NCBI RefSeq assembly: GCF_050563545.1
Contig: NZ_JBNXUM010000009.1
Coordinates: forward strand, 1-64,000
Direction: 5' to 3'
DNA from: Falsiroseomonas sp050563545
GTDB taxonomy: Bacteria; Pseudomonadota; Alphaproteobacteria; Acetobacterales; Acetobacteraceae
DNA: 64,000 nucleotides
The notes under the pieces were generated by a model. It saw nothing but the letters and a program-made list of their open reading frames with translations, was not told the origin of the DNA and did not search any database. Shown piece by piece: positions 33,681 to 43,351 of the stretch (its first letter is position 1; each line of letters starts with the position of its first letter). The position numbers and the translations under genes were made by a program.

Positions 33681-34950
33681 CTACAAATACCACGTTCCTG
33701 TCGCTTCAAAATTGGCGACAACCTGAGCGGCAACGACGTACCAATCCTGCACGGGCGACCGATCCACCAGGTACCACTGGCCCGTTTCCACAAAGTTTCT
33801 GGTGACCACGGCGGCTAGTTCGTTCCAGTCTACATCGCCTTGACCTGGCGCTGCCGTGCTAGGCGGTTCTGGCGCCAGCGGTGTCACCTGTCTGGTGCTG
33901 TTGTCGTCTCCTGACGCTCCGCCAAACAGCAGCGTTCCATCTGATCGGAGACTTGCCGACACCCCGCCGAAATCACCGAGGGTGATCACCATGTGGGAGA
34001 AATCGAAGGTACCCGGGGCCACAAACAATGGAACGACGGTCCCTGCGGATGGGTGGTAGCCGTTCAGCGGGGAAATGTGGATGTTGCCGCCTTGCAGTGT
34101 GACTGACTGAGTAAAGCGTACTTGGTCATAGCTCCCGCTGCTGGTGCCGCCCACCTCCATATCGAAGGTGCCGGCGGTCATCGTCACGGGCGCATCGAAC
34201 ACCAGCGTTCCAGGCGAAAGGCCGGCTGCAACGGTTAAGCCATTGAACAGCAGCTCCGTTGCCTGAACCGTGCCCTCCTCCACGATCTTGGCGTGAGCAT
34301 CGAAGATCGCCTGACCCTCAATAGTCAGGACGCTGTTCTTGCCCATCCGCAACTGGAAGTCGCCGAGTTGGTCCAGATCGCCGGCCGTGACGCGAAAGCC
34401 TCCCGCCGCCACCGCTGCGTCGTCAAAGCCGGCCTCGATACTGCCCTGGATCTTACTATGGCCGACGATGCTCAGCACACCCGAAATGAACTTGTACTCA
34501 GGCGTTTCCGGCTCCAGCTTCAACGTGTCGGAAGCGAGGAACTTCAGCGTCGACAGGGTCGCGTTGTTAAGGACGTAGGGCGCCGGCGGCGGTATCTGCC
34601 CCAGCCGCTGAACGAGCTGAAGCTCCGCACCCAACGACAGCGCCAATGGATTGACCAAGGGCGTCGGCGTCGATGAAGGCGCCGACGAAATCCGGCAACA
34701 ACGCGTCATGCAGCGCCGTCGCCATTTTTACGCAGTCGTTCAGCTCTGCCAGGATGTGGGCGCTGTACTGCTGCACACTTGTGTCGAACCTCGACTCAGC
34801 ACGCTGGGCAAGGAAGTCCAGGAAAGGCTGACCGAAGTTCAAGACGCCTTGAATGTTGCTCACCAAACTCAGCGCTTTGTCTGCGCCAGAGGCGACCTCA
34901 AGCCCAAGGCCCAGTCCGATCTCCATTGTCATACCCGGCAAAGCAGCCAT
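33681..34950 (-). pseudogene. Beta-helix-like surface/secreted protein with C-terminal tail motif, frameshifted (cargo)
   Basis: The reading frame starts at 34950 (MAALPGMTMEIGLGLGLEVA) and breaks near 34670 after VGAFIDADA. The other frame resumes with LVNPLALSLGAELQLVQRLG to 33681; net change is +1 or -2. The main part has repeating strands (VFDAPVTMTAGTFDMEVGGT, QSVTLQGGNIHISPLNGYHP, VVPLFVAPGTFDFSHMVIT), as in autotransporter-type beta-helices. It ends with two copies of a motif: VDWNELAAVVTRNFVETGQW (YL) and VVAAQVVANFEATGTWYL. The same motif ends the cargo protein at 13304-14032. It is antisense to the tail operon. Confidence 0.65.
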
Positions 34951-35083
34951 GGTCGCCTCCCACGAGCTGGCTGCGAGCTTGCGTAGACTGAACTTGAAGC
35001 GGAAGCCGAGACGGCAGCGCTTGGTGTCAAGACGCCGCGACCGTTACGGCCGACGTGTTTTACCGACTCTGCGGCGGAATCGA

Positions 35084-35817
35084 ATGCCCCTCATCACCGC
35101 TGCCGTGCGCGGCGACCTCCGCGCTGCGATGGAGGCGGAGGTCCGCGATGCCGCGCGCGCGATGCGCCGCGGCGTCGAGCGCGCCGGCCACGAGGTCCAG
35201 GCCGAGCTCCGCGCCCAGGCTCGCGGCGCTGGCTTCAGTGACCGCGGCCGGCCGTGGCGAATGCCTGGCGCCTGAGCCTCTACCCGCCGCCGGCCACTGC
35301 GCCCCGCACCCTGCGCCCTGCGGCCCTCGTCTGGACCAACGCCCCCAAGCTCGTCGACGCCTTCGACCGCGGCGTGCCGATCGTCGCCCGCGGCGGCCGC
35401 TACCTCGCCTTCCCGACGCCCTACAACGCCGCTGGTGGCCGGCGCGGCGCCTCCGTCCGCGGTGGCCTGCGCGTCACGCCAGCACAGATGCAGGCCGCGC
35501 GTGGTGAGGCCTTCGTCCTGCGCTCATCCAACCCGTCCGTCCGGCTCTGGTGCCTGCGCGTCCGCGCCGCCAGCGGCATTGGCCGCCGCGCGCGTCGGCT
35601 GCGGCTCTTCGTTGGTCCGAACGCCGAGATCCTGACCGGCCGCCGCCGCGGCCAGCAGCGCCGTGCCCGCGAGGTCCTCGCCCAGGGGTTCGTGCCGATG
35701 TTCTTCCTCCTGCGCCAGGTCAGCCTCCGCAAGCGGCTCGACGTCGCCGCCGTGCGCCGCCGCGCCCCGGGCATCCTCGCGCGCGCGCTCGCTGCTGAAC
35801 TGGGCCGCCGCGCATGA
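35084..35817 (+). pseudogene. DUF6441-like phage tail protein with frameshift near 35250
   Basis: Part 1 (35084-35275) reads MPLITAAVRGDLRAAMEAEV, then RAMRRGVERAGHEVQAELRA. It breaks inside GGCCGGCC at about 35250. Part 2 resumes one base back as VANAWRLSLYPPPATAPRTL, APKLVDAFDRGVPIVARGGR and FVPMFFLLRQVSLRKRLDVA, to 35817. Restoring one G gives the continuous GRAVANAWRLSLYP typical of DUF6441 minor tail proteins. The lesion is a net -1 in a G run, so it may be an assembly error. Its stop overlaps the tape measure ATG, as expected for a tail operon. Confidence 0.75.
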
Positions 35818-38800
35818 GCGGGGCTGCCGCCCGCACGATCGCGATCCGCCTGACAGCCGACAACGCCGAGCCGACGCGCCGCGCGCTGGAGCAGGTCGGC
35901 GAGACCGGCGAGCGGGCGCTCCGCCGCATCGACGCTGCCTCCGCGGCGGCTCATCCTGCGCTGCAGGGGCTTGCCGCGGCGTCCGACGGCGCAATGCGCG
36001 GCTTCTCGTCGCTCGGCGTCAGCCTCGGCGGCGCCGAGCGGACCTTTGCCGGTGTGGCCTCGGGGGCCGGCCTCGCTGCGACCGCCATCGCAGCCCTGGC
36101 GGCTGGCACGGTCGCCGCCGGCGTCGCCGTGGCCCGCGCCGGCGACGCGGCGACCGAAACCCTCGCCAGGCTGCAGGCTGCCACCGGCTCGATCGCCGCG
36201 GCCGAGGCCGCCTACCAGGGCCTCTACCGCCTCTCGCAGCAGACCGGCGTCGCGGTGTCGGAGAGCGCTGGCGCCTTCGCCCGCTTCGCGCTGGCCGCGC
36301 GCGAGGTCGGCGCGACCAACGACCAGGTGCTGGCGCTGGTCCGCACCGTGCAGCAGGCCGGCATCATCGCTGGCGCCAGCACCGCCGAGACCTCGTCGAC
36401 CGTGATGCAACTCGGCCAGGCGCTGGCCTCGGGCAAGCTGCAGGGCGACGAGCTCCGCTCCATCCTGGAGAACATGCCAACACTGGCCGAGGCGCTGGCG
36501 CGCCAGCTCGGCGTCGGCGTCGGCGAACTCCGCAAGATGGGCGAGGAGGGCCGGCTTACCGCCGACGTCGTGCTGCCGGCTATGCTGCGTGCCGGCGAGC
36601 GCATCAACGCCGAGTTCGACAAGCTGCCGCCGACCATGGGCCGGGCCTTCTCGGCGCTGGGCGAGGCGATGACGCGCTTTGCCGCCGACCTCGACCGCGC
36701 CCTCGGCCTGTCGCAATCGATCGCCCGTGCCGCCCAGGCCGCGGCCGCGGCGGTGGACCGCACCCGCGTGTCCGTCGGTCTTGGCACCCCTGAGGAGACC
36801 GCCCGCGCCGGCCGGGCCGCGGCCGAGCAGCGCCTGGCCAATGCCGACCGGCAGTCCGCCGAGATCGAGCGCAGCATCGCCGCGCTCGAGGCCAATCCGC
36901 GCCGCACTGTTCCCGAGGACGCGATCCTGGAGACGCTGCGCCGGCAGGCGGCCCCGCTGCGCGCCGACCGCGAGCGCGCCATCGCCGAGCTCGAGCGCTT
37001 CAACCGCGAAGTCGAGGAGATCGAGCGCGAGGCGACCGTCCGCCGGCTTGGCGAGCAGGAGGCAGCCGAGCGCCAGCGCGCCGAGGGCCAGCGGCGGCGC
37101 GACAACGCGAGCCTGGCCGACCTTCGCAAGGCGCTCGACCGCGAGCGCGGCATCCGCGACGAGCATGCGACGCGGGTGCGCGAGATCGACGCCCTGCTCA
37201 GCCGCGGCGCGGTCGAGGCTGCGGAGGCGCAGCGGCTGCGCGCGGCCGCCGATCGCGAGCGCAACGACGCGCTCCAGCGGCTCGGCCACACCGCGCGCGA
37301 GACCGGCCGCCGGGTGCGCGAGATCGAGTATGAGAACGCGCCGGCCGGGCAGACGGTGTTTCCTGCGGCTGCCGTGCAGTCGGCGCTGGCCCGGGCCGCT
37401 GAGCAGCAGGAACGGCGCGAGGCGGAGGCGCGCCGGACCCGCGAGCGGGCGATGGACGAGGCCCGGCGGGAGGTCGAGAGCTTCGAGCAGACCTCGCGCG
37501 ATGCCTTTGCCCGCATCGGCGAGAACGCCTTCGACCGTATTGGCCAGGGGCTGGTGGGCGCCTTTACGTCGGGCGGGCAGGCCGCGCTCGACTTCGGCAG
37601 CCTGGCAAAGTCCGTGCTGGCCAGCGCCGCGGCCGACTTTGCCAAGCTCGCCCTGGTCAATCCGCTGGCCAATGCCCTGCTCGGCACCGCCCGACCGACG
37701 CTGGCCGGCGCGTTCGGTGGCGGCGGCGAGCTCGGCGGCTCGACGATCTTCTCGGGGCTGGGCGAGAGCCTTGGCCTGACCGGCGAGGGTGGGCTGTTCT
37801 CGGGCCTTGGCGCGTCGCTCGGCCTTACGGGCGCGGGCGGGCTGCTCAGCAGCACGCTGTGGACCACAGGGGCCGGTGCGGCGGCGACGGCAGCGCTACC
37901 GGCTGGGATGGCTGGCCCCGTGCTGCCGGCCTCGGCCCTGGGCTCAATGGGCCTGGGCACCACGCTCAGCAGCCTGGCCGGCGGCGCCGCGCTCGGCTTT
38001 GGCGCGGGCTCCCTGCTCTCACGCTTTGTCGCCGGCAGCAGCCCCGTCCGCCAGCAGAACAGCACCTTCGGCGCCGGTGCCGGTGCGCTGGCTGGTGCGG
38101 CGATCGGCTCGATCGTCCCGGGCGTCGGCACCGTGCTCGGCGGGCTGATCGGCGGTGCAGCCGGCGGTGGCCTCGGCGGCCTGCTCGGCTCCAAGGGCGG
38201 TGGCTCCTCCGCCGGCGAGGCCTGGATCACCGTCGGCGACGACGGGATGCTCCGCGTCTCCAACACCTCGGGCAAGCGCTTCGACACCGGCGCGCTCGCC
38301 GCCAGCGCGCAGCAGCAGATCGAGGCCATCAACGCCCAGCTCCGCGCCGGCGGCTTCTCCTTCGCCACGGGCGGCTCCGGCGTCGCCTTCCTCGGCGGCG
38401 GCCAGTCGCAGTTCTCCAGCGACCTCAACACCGCGCTGGCCAGCTCGGGCATCCTCGGCACCTTCCGCGCCAACACCCCCGACGCGCAGCGCACTCTCGA
38501 TCGCGTCGGCCAGGGCGATCTCAACGCCCTGCTGCAGGCCCTCGCCCAGGACCGCCAGCAGCGCGCGTTTGAGGAGGCGCAGAGGGCCGCAGATCGCGCG
38601 CGCGATGAGGCGCAGAGAGCCGCCCAGACCGACGCGGCCCGCCTTGGCGCGGCCGGCGTGCTGGGGGGCTTGGCCGACTACGCCCGCGGGCTGCGGACCG
38701 TCGCCGACAACGCCGGCACGGTCGAATCCCGCTACGCCAGCGCCGAAAGCCAGTTCAGCCAGGACGCCGCGGCCGCCACGGCCGGCGACGCCAAGGCGCT

Positions 38801-39074
38801 GTCCCGCCTGCAGGCCTCGTCCGAGACCTATCGTGGCCTCGCCCGCCAGCTCTATGGCACCGGCGGCGGCTACGCCAATGCCGAGGGGCGGATTGCCGCC
38901 GTGCTCGATCAGATCGGCAATCTCGGCCAGGACGCGCTCACGGCGTCCTTCCTGGCCGAGACCACCAAGACCCAGACCGACACGCTGGTGGACGCGCTGC
39001 GGCGCGTGCAGGACGAGGTGGCCAAGCTGCGGGCCGAGATGCAGCAGCGCAGCGCCGGCGCGCTGCTGAGCTGA
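35814..39074 (+). CDS. Tail tape measure protein
   Basis: A 1086-residue protein with the tape-measure layout. The N-terminal TMP-type domain includes YRLSQQTGVAVSESAGAFAR, FALAAREVGATNDQVLALVR and TSSTVMQLGQALASGKLQGD, with ILENMPTLAEALARQLG. It is followed by a long Arg/Glu/Ala-rich coiled coil (residues 340-560), then glycine-rich hydrophobic segments (GLFSGLGASLGLTGAGGLLS, GAGAGALAGAAIGSIVPGVG) that contact the membrane on DNA ejection, then another coil. Its length would set the tail length. It overlaps the DUF6441 gene by ATGA. All long antisense frames across it are codon-bias shadows. Confidence 0.92.
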   Translation: MSGAAARTIAIRLTADNAEPTRRALEQVGETGERALRRIDAASAAAHPALQGLAAASDGAMRGFSSLGVSLGGAERTFAGVASGAGLAATAIAALAAGTVAAGVAVARAGDAATETLARLQAATGSIAAAEAAYQGLYRLSQQTGVAVSESAGAFARFALAAREVGATNDQVLALVRTVQQAGIIAGASTAETSSTVMQLGQALASGKLQGDELRSILENMPTLAEALARQLGVGVGELRKMGEEGRLTADVVLPAMLRAGERINAEFDKLPPTMGRAFSALGEAMTRFAADLDRALGLSQSIARAAQAAAAAVDRTRVSVGLGTPEETARAGRAAAEQRLANADRQSAEIERSIAALEANPRRTVPEDAILETLRRQAAPLRADRERAIAELERFNREVEEIEREATVRRLGEQEAAERQRAEGQRRRDNASLADLRKALDRERGIRDEHATRVREIDALLSRGAVEAAEAQRLRAAADRERNDALQRLGHTARETGRRVREIEYENAPAGQTVFPAAAVQSALARAAEQQERREAEARRTRERAMDEARREVESFEQTSRDAFARIGENAFDRIGQGLVGAFTSGGQAALDFGSLAKSVLASAAADFAKLALVNPLANALLGTARPTLAGAFGGGGELGGSTIFSGLGESLGLTGEGGLFSGLGASLGLTGAGGLLSSTLWTTGAGAAATAALPAGMAGPVLPASALGSMGLGTTLSSLAGGAALGFGAGSLLSRFVAGSSPVRQQNSTFGAGAGALAGAAIGSIVPGVGTVLGGLIGGAAGGGLGGLLGSKGGGSSAGEAWITVGDDGMLRVSNTSGKRFDTGALAASAQQQIEAINAQLRAGGFSFATGGSGVAFLGGGQSQFSSDLNTALASSGILGTFRANTPDAQRTLDRVGQGDLNALLQALAQDRQQRAFEEAQRAADRARDEAQRAAQTDAARLGAAGVLGGLADYARGLRTVADNAGTVESRYASAESQFSQDAAAATAGDAKALSRLQASSETYRGLARQLYGTGGGYANAEGRIAAVLDQIGNLGQDALTASFLAETTKTQTDTLVDALRRVQDEVAKLRAEMQQRSAGALLS

Positions 39075-39077
39075 GCC

Positions 39078-40814
39078 ATGCTGCCCGCGCTTGCCGTCCC
39101 CGCCCTGACGATCGTCGAGGCGCCACCAGGGCTGCCGCCGGCCTACCGCCTGGCCGAGGACAGCGGGCCGGTGGTGCTGATCGCCGAACTCGACGCCTAT
39201 CGCCCGGGCTCGACCGCCACGATCCTCGGCGAGGCCGCGCTGGTGCTGCCGGCGCTGGCGCTGACCACCACCCCGGTCACGCTCGACGACTACGCCACGA
39301 TCCGGGCCAGCGACGCCGGCTACGTCACGCGCAACACTGATCCCGCTGGGGTCCAGGCCTATCCGCCGATCCTGTCCTCCGGGCTTGAGATCGACCGGCA
39401 GATGGACCTGACGCCGAACGGCGCCGGCGCCGCCGCGGGCTGGGGCAGCATCCGGTTGGCGGACGACGGCAGCCTTGCCGCCCTCGTCGCGGCCCGAAAC
39501 ATCGACGCCCGCCCCATCCGCATCCGGCTCGGCCGCAAGCAGCTGCTGCCGCACGGCTACTGGCGCGATCCCGCCTGGACCGAGACCGCCGAGCTGGTGG
39601 TCGGCCTCGGCGCGGCCTGGCGGCTGACCGAGCGGGAGATGACGGTCGCCTTTCGCGACCCGGGCTATTGGCTCGACCATCCCGTCGATGGCAGCGCCTA
39701 TGCCGGCACGGGCGGCCTCGAAAGCAGCGCGGCGCTGGCCGGCAAGCGCAAGCCCAAGCTGCGCGGCGGGACGGCCGGCAATCCGGTGCGGGAAATCCTG
39801 GCGGTGCTGGTGAACGAGACCAGCGGGATCTACCAGGTCAGCGACGCCACCGGCGGCATCGTCGCGCTGTACGAGCGGGGCCTCTCCGGCGGCATTACCC
39901 TCAACGCGAACGTCGCCGACATCACAGCAAGCGCGCCGCCGGCCGGGACCTACAACGTCGAGAGCAGCGCGCGCGGGCTGTTCGTGCGGCTCGGCACCTT
40001 CCCGCCGGCGGGGCTGATCACCGTCGATGCCTGGGGTGCCTTTCCCGATGGCACGGCACCGAGCACGGCCGCCGCGGTTGCGCTGCAATGGCTGCGCCAG
40101 GACCTCGGGATGCCGGAGGCCCTGATCGATGCCGGCAGCTTCACCGGTCTCGCCGCGGCCTGCGCGTGGACCGCGGGCGACTGGCTGTTTGACCAGCCCG
40201 TCACCGGACGCGAGCTCGTGGGCCGCCTGCTGCGCAGCTCAGCGGCTCGGCTGGTGCCGCGTCGAACGGGGCGGCTCGCTGCGGTGGCCCTGACGGCGTT
40301 GCCCGCCGGCACCGTGCCCGTCGCGACCTACACCACGGCGCAGATCGTGGCCTGCACGCCGCGCGACCCCGGGCCGCCGCTGGCGCCACCACCCTACCGC
40401 GTGCGGGTTGGCGTGCAGCGCTACCACCAGACCCAGAACTCGGACCTCGCGCCGACGCTCTCAGGCACGCGCCGGCAGAATCTGGCCGAGGCCTATCGCG
40501 TCCGCAGTGCTGCCGGCGCCGGGATCCTGACAGCCTGGCGCCGGCCCAGTGACCCGGCCCTCGTCGAGACCAGCCTGACCAGCACGGCCGACGGCGACAA
40601 CCTGGCCGCGGCGCTGCGCGACCTCTGGTCCATCGCAGCAGGGCGGCGGCTCTGGGACGTGACGCTGCCGCTGCCTTACGCGCTGCGCCACGACATCGGC
40701 GAGCCGATCGTCATCGCCTACCCAGGCCCGCTCGTCGCCGGCGCGCTGGGGCGCATCGTCGGCGAGCAGATCCGCACCGCGGACGCCCTGGCCACCCTGC
40801 AGGTCCTCGTTTGA
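39078..40814 (+). CDS. Baseplate hub/distal tail protein
   Basis: A 578-residue protein three bases after the tape measure stop. It has RIRLGRKQLLPHGYWRDPAW, VAFRDPGYWLDHPVD and a C-terminal block (LRDLWSIAAGRRLWDVTLPL, YALRHDIGEPIVIAYPGPLV) that resembles hub-domain proteins of non-contractile phages. The order tape measure then hub is standard. It likely forms the tail tip that binds the host envelope. The stop overlaps a possible start (TGATG) of a gene now displaced by antisense cargo. Confidence 0.75.
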   Translation: MLPALAVPALTIVEAPPGLPPAYRLAEDSGPVVLIAELDAYRPGSTATILGEAALVLPALALTTTPVTLDDYATIRASDAGYVTRNTDPAGVQAYPPILSSGLEIDRQMDLTPNGAGAAAGWGSIRLADDGSLAALVAARNIDARPIRIRLGRKQLLPHGYWRDPAWTETAELVVGLGAAWRLTEREMTVAFRDPGYWLDHPVDGSAYAGTGGLESSAALAGKRKPKLRGGTAGNPVREILAVLVNETSGIYQVSDATGGIVALYERGLSGGITLNANVADITASAPPAGTYNVESSARGLFVRLGTFPPAGLITVDAWGAFPDGTAPSTAAAVALQWLRQDLGMPEALIDAGSFTGLAAACAWTAGDWLFDQPVTGRELVGRLLRSSAARLVPRRTGRLAAVALTALPAGTVPVATYTTAQIVACTPRDPGPPLAPPPYRVRVGVQRYHQTQNSDLAPTLSGTRRQNLAEAYRVRSAAGAGILTAWRRPSDPALVETSLTSTADGDNLAAALRDLWSIAAGRRLWDVTLPLPYALRHDIGEPIVIAYPGPLVAGALGRIVGEQIRTADALATLQVLV

Positions 40815-40836
40815 TGCGACCGATAAAGCGCGGTCG

Positions 40837-41637
40837 CTAGCGCCGCCCACAGACGAACAGCAATTCCACCTCGACGTCGACTGGGCCGGTCGAGCCTTCG
40901 ACATTACCACTCAGCTGGTTGCGGACCTCTTCGCGCACGACGCGGCGGAGCTCGGCTGGGAGCGACGCGAACGCCTGCCCCGTCGGCCCCTGGCCTTCCT
41001 CGATCGGGGCAAAATAGGCGTCGAAAGAGGGAAACGGGAATCGGCGGGCCTCCGTGAAGGTCTCGACGCCGCGGAATCGTGCCGCCTCGAACAGCGACCG
41101 GAGTCGCTCCGCGTCGCCGAGCGAGAAGTAGCGCGCCCCGGTCGCGGCCCGCTCGGGCGCGTGCCGCCCAATCGCGGCATCGACGCGCGTTGCAAAGGCA
41201 CGCTCGGGCGTGGTGTTGACCGACGCGGCGGCCCAGCCGCCCGGACGCAGCACGCGACGGAACTCGGCGAGGCCGCGCGCCGGGTCGGGGAACAGCATCA
41301 GTCCCATCGCGCAAATCACCGCGTCGAAGCCTTCCTTCGGAAACGTCAGGGCTTGGCCATCTTCGACGGCAAAAGAGACATTCGGCAGGTGGCCCAGCCG
41401 CTCGCGGGCCTTGTCCAGCATCGCCGGAAAGAGGTCGGTCGCGACGACGTGGCCCGACGGCCCGACCCTCTCGACAGCCGCCTCTGCCGCAATCCCGGTG
41501 CCGCTGGCGACGTCCAGCACTCGCTGCCCTGACGTCATGCGAGCGGCGCGCAGGAGGGCAGGGACGAATGCGCGCGAGACGTGGCCAAACCCTCGATCGT
41601 AGCCACCCGCGCTGGCCGCACCGAACCGCTCTCCCAT
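40837..41637 (-). CDS. SAM-dependent methyltransferase, UbiE/class I (cargo)
   Basis: A 266-residue protein started at the ATG of MGERFGAA; upstream in-frame codons lack family character. Motif I is VLDVASGTGIAAEAAVERVG, followed by GHVVATDLFPAMLDKARERL, motif IV-like FDAVICAMGLMLFPDPARGL and EFRRVLRPGGWAAASVNT, the class I layout of small-molecule methyltransferases such as UbiE. The target is unknown. It lies antisense in the 929-base gap between two tail genes and is out of place for a phage, so it is best read as lysogenic cargo. Confidence 0.85.
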   Translation of the reverse strand: MGERFGAASAGGYDRGFGHVSRAFVPALLRAARMTSGQRVLDVASGTGIAAEAAVERVGPSGHVVATDLFPAMLDKARERLGHLPNVSFAVEDGQALTFPKEGFDAVICAMGLMLFPDPARGLAEFRRVLRPGGWAAASVNTTPERAFATRVDAAIGRHAPERAATGARYFSLGDAERLRSLFEAARFRGVETFTEARRFPFPSFDAYFAPIEEGQGPTGQAFASLPAELRRVVREEVRNQLSGNVEGSTGPVDVEVELLFVCGRR

Positions 41638-41743
41638 GGCCGCCTCCGATTCCGTTCCGTGGCCGAGCGTACCAGCCGGTCGGTGCTGCCGAATACGCCC
41701 GGTGCGCCGACGTCGAGCCGAGATAGCCCCGAGGCATCGCACA

Positions 41744-42535
41744 GTGACAGCATTCGGCTTTCCCACGGAGAACTGGGCGCGGCTCGGCACGGTCACCGCC
41801 TCAGCCGAGGTCGCCGGCCTCGGCGCGGGCCAGGTCCAGACCGATCAGGGCAGCAGCGCCAGCGCCTGGCAGACGCCCGCCGGCGTGACCTCAGCCGCCC
41901 TGACCATCGATGCCGGCGCGTCACAATCCTGGCGCGCCTTCACCCTGCACCGCACCAATCTGACCGTGGCCGCGACGGTGCGCTGGCGCGTGTCGAACGA
42001 TCCGGCCTTCGGCACCTCGGTCTACGACAGCGGCGTGATCTCGGCCGGCATCGCGGCTGGCTATGGCCAATCCATCCTGTTCCTCACCGCCGCGCAGGTC
42101 GGCCGCTATGGCCGGGTGGACATCGCAGACCCCACCAACCCCGAAGCGCTACTGCGCATCCCGCTGGTCTTTGCCGGGCCGGTCCGCACGCCAACCCGCC
42201 GCTTTGGCGTCACCGGCACCGCCTTTCAGCGCCAGGCCAGCGCGCCGGCTGTCGTGACCCGGGGCGGCCAGGAATACCCGGACTTCCGCTACGCCCAGCG
42301 CGGCTGGACCGTGCTGCTGCCCCTGCTGACCGCCGCCGAGGGTTGGACGCTCGCCCAGGAGCTGCAGCGCGCCAACGAGGGCGGGGCCAACCTGCTGTTC
42401 CTGCCCTACCTCGCCAGCACCACCGCGGGCCAGGAGGCGGTCTTTGGCCGGGTGATCAACCCATCCCCCCTGACCTTCCCGAACGGTGCCCAGCGCGTCC
42501 GCAGCTGGTCCGCCACCATAACCGAGAGGCTCTGA
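41744..42535 (+). CDS. Distal tail protein
   Basis: A 263-residue protein, started at GTG 41744 (MTAFGFPTENWARLGTVTAS). An upstream in-frame ATG lies inside the antisense methyltransferase. Beta-rich: WRAFTLHRTNLTVAATVRWR, SILFLTAAQVGRYGRVDIAD, VVTRGGQEYPDFRYAQRGW. The end reads FGRVINPSPLTFPNGAQRVR, common in receptor-binding-region tail proteins. I do not recognise the exact family. It continues the tail module after the cargo gene. Confidence 0.65.
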   Translation: MTAFGFPTENWARLGTVTASAEVAGLGAGQVQTDQGSSASAWQTPAGVTSAALTIDAGASQSWRAFTLHRTNLTVAATVRWRVSNDPAFGTSVYDSGVISAGIAAGYGQSILFLTAAQVGRYGRVDIADPTNPEALLRIPLVFAGPVRTPTRRFGVTGTAFQRQASAPAVVTRGGQEYPDFRYAQRGWTVLLPLLTAAEGWTLAQELQRANEGGANLLFLPYLASTTAGQEAVFGRVINPSPLTFPNGAQRVRSWSATITERL

Positions 42536-42538
42536 CCG

Positions 42539-43351
42539 ATGCTCGCGAACTTCGTCCAGGAGACCGCGAACAACCCCGGCGCCGCGACCACCATCAACCT
42601 GGCCGGGCCCGCCACCGGCCGCAGGGGCTTCGTCGCGGTGTTCGGGTCGGGCGCGGCGGTGGACTACGTCATCGATGACGGCACTCAGTACGAGTACGGC
42701 ATCGGGGTCGTCTCCGCCGGCAGCCCGAACACCCTGCAGCGGACGACGGTGATCGAGAACAGCGCCGGCACCACCGCTCGGCTCAACTTCACCGGCGCGG
42801 TGCGGGTCTATGGCGCGCTCTCCATGACCCGCGTGGCCCACGTGATGGTCGAGGCGCCGCGCGTCGTAGCCGGCGTTGCCCAGGCCGACTTCCTGCTGCC
42901 GGGCACTTTCCGCGCTTTCAAGCTGCGGCTGATCAACGTCACATCCGACGCACCGCGCTCCATGCACATCCGCTTTTCGACCGATGGCGGATCGAGCTTC
43001 GTGACCGGCACCTCCTACACCTACGCCGGCGGCATCGCGCAGGCCACGGCCTCGACCTTCACGGGCGACCCCGGCGCCGGCCTTGGCCTCGGCAAGTTCA
43101 GCAACTGCGTCTCCGGCGGGGGCGCGGCCGCGCTCAACGCCGAGGTGGACATCGATCCCGGCACGGCATCCCGCGCAGCCAACTGGCGCGCGACCTTCAC
43201 CGGCGTCGACGCCATCACCCTCTACAACGGCTTCTACGGCGGCTGGTGCACCGCCGGCGCCGTGACCAACGCGGTGCGCATCCTCACCGGCAGCGCTGGC
43301 GCGCCGGCCGGTACCTTCACCGGCTCCCTCGAACTTATGGGCCTGCGATGA
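42539..43351 (+). CDS. Phage tail fibre-like protein
   Basis: A 270-residue protein starting three bases after the previous stop. It opens with MLANFVQETANNPGAATTIN and has a repeated short-strand pattern (RGFVAVFGSGAAVDYVIDDG, QYEYGIGVVSAGSPNTLQRT) of the sort found at the N-terminus of tail fibres or tail-tip proteins in alphaproteobacterial siphophages. The C-terminal half is beta-rich (RSMHIRFSTDGGSSFVTGTS). It probably forms part of the host-binding tip. Confidence 0.65.
   Translation: MLANFVQETANNPGAATTINLAGPATGRRGFVAVFGSGAAVDYVIDDGTQYEYGIGVVSAGSPNTLQRTTVIENSAGTTARLNFTGAVRVYGALSMTRVAHVMVEAPRVVAGVAQADFLLPGTFRAFKLRLINVTSDAPRSMHIRFSTDGGSSFVTGTSYTYAGGIAQATASTFTGDPGAGLGLGKFSNCVSGGGAAALNAEVDIDPGTASRAANWRATFTGVDAITLYNGFYGGWCTAGAVTNAVRILTGSAGAPAGTFTGSLELMGLR

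Noticed and set aside
35421..40088. Very long open frames antisense to the tape measure and hub genes (up to 766 codons)
   Set aside because: Both strands stay open because of GC-rich third positions in the real genes. The products are Ala/Ser/Arg-rich without family motifs, and the plus-strand tape measure and hub have clear families.
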